Below are positions 12,849-15,381 of a stretch of DNA of 15,381 nt, one piece after another. How positions within the stretch are numbered: position 1 is the stretch's first letter; each line of letters starts with the position of its first letter. Both the position numbers and the translations under genes were made by a program. Source of the stretch: Bacteriovorax stolpii. Its GTDB lineage: Bacteria > Bdellovibrionota > Bacteriovoracia > Bacteriovoracales > Bacteriovoracaceae. The DNA lies in contig CAMDDI010000057.1 of the NCBI GenBank assembly GCA_945890905.1, positions 1 to 15,381 on the forward strand, read 5' to 3'. The notes beneath the pieces were generated by a model. It searched no databases. It was not told the origin of the DNA and was given only the letters and a program-made list of their open reading frames with translations.

Positions 12849-13223
12849 ATGAAATTCATCCTATTTGTTACTTTGCTGATGGCCTCATTATCAAGTTTTG
12901 CTCAAATCTCTAATCGAGCAGATCCTGATTATTGTCGTGGGCAGGATGCTTGCAAAGTAGGCGGAAACCTCTTCGGCAATGGAGGCGTAATTCATGCCAG
13001 TGGTGATGGACGCAATTGTTCACAAGCCCAACAGGAAGCTCAAAGAAACTTTCATAGCGAATTCCCAGGTCAATCTTGTGGAACTTTCGGTCTTCAATTT
13101 CAATCTTGTTATGGTGGACGTGGATCAGTAAAAGCTTGGTACCAGTGTTACCCACAAAGATCACAAGCCCCAGGTCGCGGGAGATCTCGCTGTGCAAACG
13201 TTGGTGGAGTGATCGGCTGTTAA
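12849..13223 (+). CDS. Small Cys-rich exported protein of unknown function
   Basis: The 124-residue precursor has a signal peptide at 1-18 (MKFILFVTLLMASLSSFA). The mature protein of about 106 residues contains eight Cys (29, 35, 57, 77, 87, 100, 115, 124; the last is the final residue), consistent with four disulphides in an oxidising compartment, and is rich in Gly, Gln and Arg. The family is not recognised. The frame could start earlier at 12816, but the ATG at 12849 has AAGAGG at 5 nt and begins the signal peptide, so I choose it. It is transcribed in the same direction as rnpB but after that gene's terminator, so it is probably a separate unit. Confidence 0.78.
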   Translation: MKFILFVTLLMASLSSFAQISNRADPDYCRGQDACKVGGNLFGNGGVIHASGDGRNCSQAQQEAQRNFHSEFPGQSCGTFGLQFQSCYGGRGSVKAWYQCYPQRSQAPGRGRSRCANVGGVIGC

Positions 13224-13227
13224 TATC

Positions 13228-13269
13228 TTTAAAAATTTCATAGCGTTTCAATATAACAGGGACGCTATG
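13228..13269 (+). promoter_or_regulatory. Possible promoter with operator-like inverted repeat
   Basis: TTTAAA (13228-13233) and TATAAC (13252-13257) are 18 nt apart. An exact 8-bp inverted repeat, CATAGCGT (13239-13246) and ACGCTATG (13262-13269), is centred on the -10 element, as a repressor site might be. There is no T-run after it, so it is not a terminator. Confidence 0.4.
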
Positions 13270-13280
13270 TCAAAATGGGA

Positions 13281-13299
13281 TCATTGAACAGTTCAATGA
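13281..13299. repeat. Perfect 9-bp-arm palindrome upstream of the small membrane protein gene
   Basis: TCATTGAAC and GTTCAATGA flank a single A, 8 nt before the TTG start at 13308. It may be an operator or a hairpin at the start of the message that hides the ribosome binding region. Confidence 0.5.
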
Positions 13300-13307
13300 A
13301 TTAGTGA

Positions 13308-13682
13308 TTGGAAAAAAATAAATCAAAAAAAAAGAAACTCAACCTCCTTCCCTTAAAGATAGTCTTCGGTGTGATCTTTACAGGGATTTTAATTATTAGT
13401 TATTTTTTTCTCTTCTCTCGCAAATGGTCCCTATATCTCTACTCACCTAATAACAAAGGTGAGCACGCTGTATTTGTGAACGAATATTCAACCCAAGATG
13501 CTTGCGTGCGAAGAGGAAGAGAGAGAGTCGGTGAAAAGATTCAGTTAGATAAAAAGACCTTGGCCACTGATTTTCTTTGTGGAAAATACTGTTTAGAGAT
13601 TCCGGCGACAAATTTAAATATATCTCAGGTGTTTTGTTCTTCAAGAACAACCGGTTACAACGGTGAGTACTTGCGCAAGTGA
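13308..13682 (+). CDS. Small single-pass membrane protein of unknown function
   Basis: The 124-residue protein has a Lys-rich cytoplasmic N-terminus (KNKSKKKK), one membrane helix at about 17-37 and an outer domain of about 85 residues with Cys66, Cys91, Cys95 and Cys110, which could form two disulphides. The family is not recognised. A stop codon lies directly before the TTG, so the frame cannot start earlier; no in-frame ATG or convincing SD is available, and a palindrome lies just upstream. Its 3' end overlaps the 3' end of mutY on the other strand by 28 nt. The start call is the least certain part. Confidence 0.65.
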   Translation: MEKNKSKKKKLNLLPLKIVFGVIFTGILIISYFFLFSRKWSLYLYSPNNKGEHAVFVNEYSTQDACVRRGRERVGEKIQLDKKTLATDFLCGKYCLEIPATNLNISQVFCSSRTTGYNGEYLRK

Positions 13683-14716
13683 GTTAAGCCTTTAATGGTG
13701 GCAGTTGATAAGTTTGCGTCCTCATGAGAAATTTCCCGCCACTCTACTACTCTTTCAAATTTCCATTTTTTAAATTCTTTCTCATCCAATAAATGAATTG
13801 AATTTCTAATAGAGTACTTAGTGATCCCAGTTTTATAAAGAAGATCTGGATGAGATTTTATTTTTTGAGGTAACTTAGGATACTGCTTAAAGGTTTTATC
13901 AGTTGAAGTGATCACGAAAGTTGGAACTTCATACTGCCCAGATAGCCATTCACTCGCGTCTTTCTTGTACACCAGAAGCTTTCCTTTCTTGATAATAAAT
14001 ATCCGTAAGAGATCAAGCTCATGCTCTTGCTGTTTTTTCTTGATGGCCTGGTCTGCTACCAAAGGATAATTCAGGGGCTCACCACGATTAAAGGCCACAC
14101 ACTCGTCTTTGAGAAAGCACAGAGCGCAGCTCGCCTTCCTTGCCTGACAGTGAGTACGTCCCAAGTCCATAAGGGCTTCATTAAGGGCCCGGAACGAAAA
14201 ATTTCTTTCAGGAAATATTTTTCCTGACTGGAAGAGAGACTGAATTTCTTTTTGAAGTTTAGGCCCTTTAAGAATTTTAATTCCATAAAGCCTTGAGATG
14301 ACTCTCTCCAAATTCGCATCCACTGCTAAAGCAGGTCGATCCATTCCGATACTCACAATGGCCGACGCCGTGTAAGGCCCGATTCCCGTGATCTTTTGCA
14401 ATTCATCAAGCTCAGTGGGAAATTTCCCACTGTAGTCTTCTGCGAGAGCTTCAGAAATTTTCTTCAAACTCCGGGCACGTCGGTAGTAACCAAGGCCCTT
14501 CCAAGCAACTAAGAGATCTTGTTCACTCGCTTGGGCCAAACTGTCGAGATTAGGAAAGCGAATAAGGAAGCGCTCGAAATGATTTCTTACTGTAGAAACT
14601 GTAGTTTGTTGCAACATGATCTCAGAAACAAGTGTTCGGTAGAGAGAGCGGTTCTTGCGCCAAGGCAATTCATGAAACTCAGTTTCAGACCAAGAAATTA
14701 GCTTTTTAAGACTCAT
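13655..14716 (-). CDS. mutY: A/G-specific adenine glycosylase MutY
   Basis: This cytoplasmic base-excision repair enzyme removes adenine paired with 8-oxoguanine. The 353-residue protein has the catalytic helix SEIMLQQTTVSTV (31-43, Glu32), LPWR (17-20), the helix-hairpin-helix LQKITGIGPYTASAI (106-120), VDANLERV (132-139) with catalytic Asp133, and the [4Fe-4S] loop Cys190-x6-Cys197-x2-Cys200-x5-Cys206. The C-terminal part (about 233-345) has the NUDIX-like 8-oxoguanine-sensing fold (LLRIFIIKKGKLLVYKK, SGQYEVP). In its recognition loop the usual F-S-H appears as IRN (303-305), by eye alignment. The gene lies 15 nt downstream of the VWA-like gene and probably shares its transcript. There is only a weak SD before the ATG. 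Confidence 0.96.
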   Translation of the reverse strand: MSLKKLISWSETEFHELPWRKNRSLYRTLVSEIMLQQTTVSTVRNHFERFLIRFPNLDSLAQASEQDLLVAWKGLGYYRRARSLKKISEALAEDYSGKFPTELDELQKITGIGPYTASAIVSIGMDRPALAVDANLERVISRLYGIKILKGPKLQKEIQSLFQSGKIFPERNFSFRALNEALMDLGRTHCQARKASCALCFLKDECVAFNRGEPLNYPLVADQAIKKKQQEHELDLLRIFIIKKGKLLVYKKDASEWLSGQYEVPTFVITSTDKTFKQYPKLPQKIKSHPDLLYKTGITKYSIRNSIHLLDEKEFKKWKFERVVEWREISHEDANLSTATIKGLTHLRKYSPL

Positions 14717-14731
14717 GATGGGATTGTGAAT

Positions 14732-15381
14732 TTACTTGCAGCTTTTGGCAAGCTCTGAGGATAGTGCAGCCATTTTAACAGCGGTGAGCGGATCTTTATC
14801 GCCACGAAATTTCCCGTGCTTACTTTCAATAAAATCAGCAAATTCTTTATGGAATTCATAGATATCAGTTATGACAATTAGTTTCTGTGCATCTGAGCGC
14901 TCAATCCAATCCATCAAACGCTTATAATCGTTTTGACCTTGACTGGTACAAACCGAATCGACACTTCCTACTTGCTTGATAGAAGTATCAAACATCATCA
15001 CGTTTACTTTTTGATTGAGTCCACATGCTTGGTCTAAGTCTTTAAGAAAGCCTTTTCGTTGGCAGTAGCCTTCCTTATCACTAAAATCAAACTCCCGCAT
15101 AGATGAGCTGGTATCAATCCATACTTCAAGCTTGGCCACTCCAGCTTTGGCTTCTGGCCTGGCCTTACCACAAAAGACATCAAAATAATTTTTGGGATCA
15201 CAGTCGATGAGATTTCGATCAATGGATTTTGCCGCTGGAATACTGGGACCATCAGTATCTATCTTAGAGGTCTCTACAACTTCTTGGGTGATGTCATTTT
15301 TTTTGTATAATCCATGCTGAGGATCAAAACAAAAGTCCCCCATCTCTTGGCACTCCATCTCAGCAGTAAGAGGTCTGAATA
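14732..15381 (-). CDS. C-terminal part of a probable exported von Willebrand A-like domain protein (5' end outside the window)
   Basis: The frame is open to the right edge, so the ATG at 15358 is not the true start; the visible part is about 216 residues. It carries a VWA-like core: the MIDAS motif as VWIDTSSSMREFD (D-x-S-x-S, 82-86 counted from the internal Met at 15358), a second strand VNVMMFDTSIKQVGSVD, and LIVITDIYEFHKEF with a possible third metal-site Asp165. VWA domains bind ligands through a divalent metal and often act outside the cytoplasm. Eight to ten Cys in the visible part suggest an exported, disulphide-rich protein. It precedes mutY by 15 nt. The N-terminal domains and signal peptide cannot be seen. 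Confidence 0.72.
   Translation of the reverse strand, partial: FRPLTAEMECQEMGDFCFDPQHGLYKKNDITQEVVETSKIDTDGPSIPAAKSIDRNLIDCDPKNYFDVFCGKARPEAKAGVAKLEVWIDTSSSMREFDFSDKEGYCQRKGFLKDLDQACGLNQKVNVMMFDTSIKQVGSVDSVCTSQGQNDYKRLMDWIERSDAQKLIVITDIYEFHKEFADFIESKHGKFRGDKDPLTAVKMAALSSELAKSCK

Noticed and set aside
12910..13251. 113-codon minus-strand frame
   Set aside because: It is antisense to the Cys-rich exported protein, which has a signal peptide and SD; the minus frame has neither.
1..15381. CRISPR arrays, tRNA genes, intact insertion sequences
   Set aside because: No regularly spaced repeats, tRNA T-arm signatures or intact transposase were seen on either strand.

Overview
The window suggests an AT-rich Gram-negative bacterium, most likely of the Bdellovibrio/Bacteriovorax group of predators. 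This placement is inferred from style and is not proven. The signs are many small exported or lipid-anchored proteins, exported proteases, SD-led TTG/GTG starts, dense tail-to-tail gene packing and low GC. No ribosomal RNA or tRNA gene is visible to settle it. The only taxonomically useful RNA is a compact RNase P RNA (rnpB) at 12437-12737.

Left third (1-5.2 kb): accessory and partly decayed. It holds a broken coiled-coil coding remnant running off the left edge, an unknown exported protein (314-769), an aminoglycoside/hygromycin-type phosphotransferase (890-1900), a start-less coding remnant (1934-2089), an exported metallopeptidase related to the catalytic domain of anthrax lethal factor (2138-3178), a frame-broken remnant of a small secreted protein (3337-3640), a chloramphenicol-acetyltransferase-fold enzyme (3710-4345) and a secreted chymotrypsin-fold serine protease (4400-5221).

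Middle (5.2-11.2 kb), almost all on the minus strand: a YceI-domain protein with an unusual two-helix membrane tail lies 26 nt downstream of a second lethal-factor-like metallopeptidase. Next come a DUF1295/steroid-reductase-like membrane protein and the chorismate-pathway unit aroB-aroA-FecR-domain protein. In that unit aroB and aroA overlap by 20 nt, and aroA overlaps the FecR gene at a TTG start with a strong SD. A possible plus-strand mini transcription unit (42-codon ORF plus terminator-like hairpin) sits between the DUF1295 and FecR genes.

Right third (11.2-15.4 kb): a coiled-coil zinc-ribbon protein, a small lipoprotein, rnpB with a clear promoter and terminator, a small Cys-rich exported protein, a small single-pass membrane protein with operator-like palindromes upstream, mutY, and the C-terminal part of an exported von Willebrand A-like protein that runs off the right edge.

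Housekeeping functions are aroA, aroB, mutY and rnpB. The rest looks like envelope, secretion and accessory content. Three convergent gene pairs overlap at their stop codons (5215-5221, 11918-11921, 13655-13682) with no intrinsic terminator between them.
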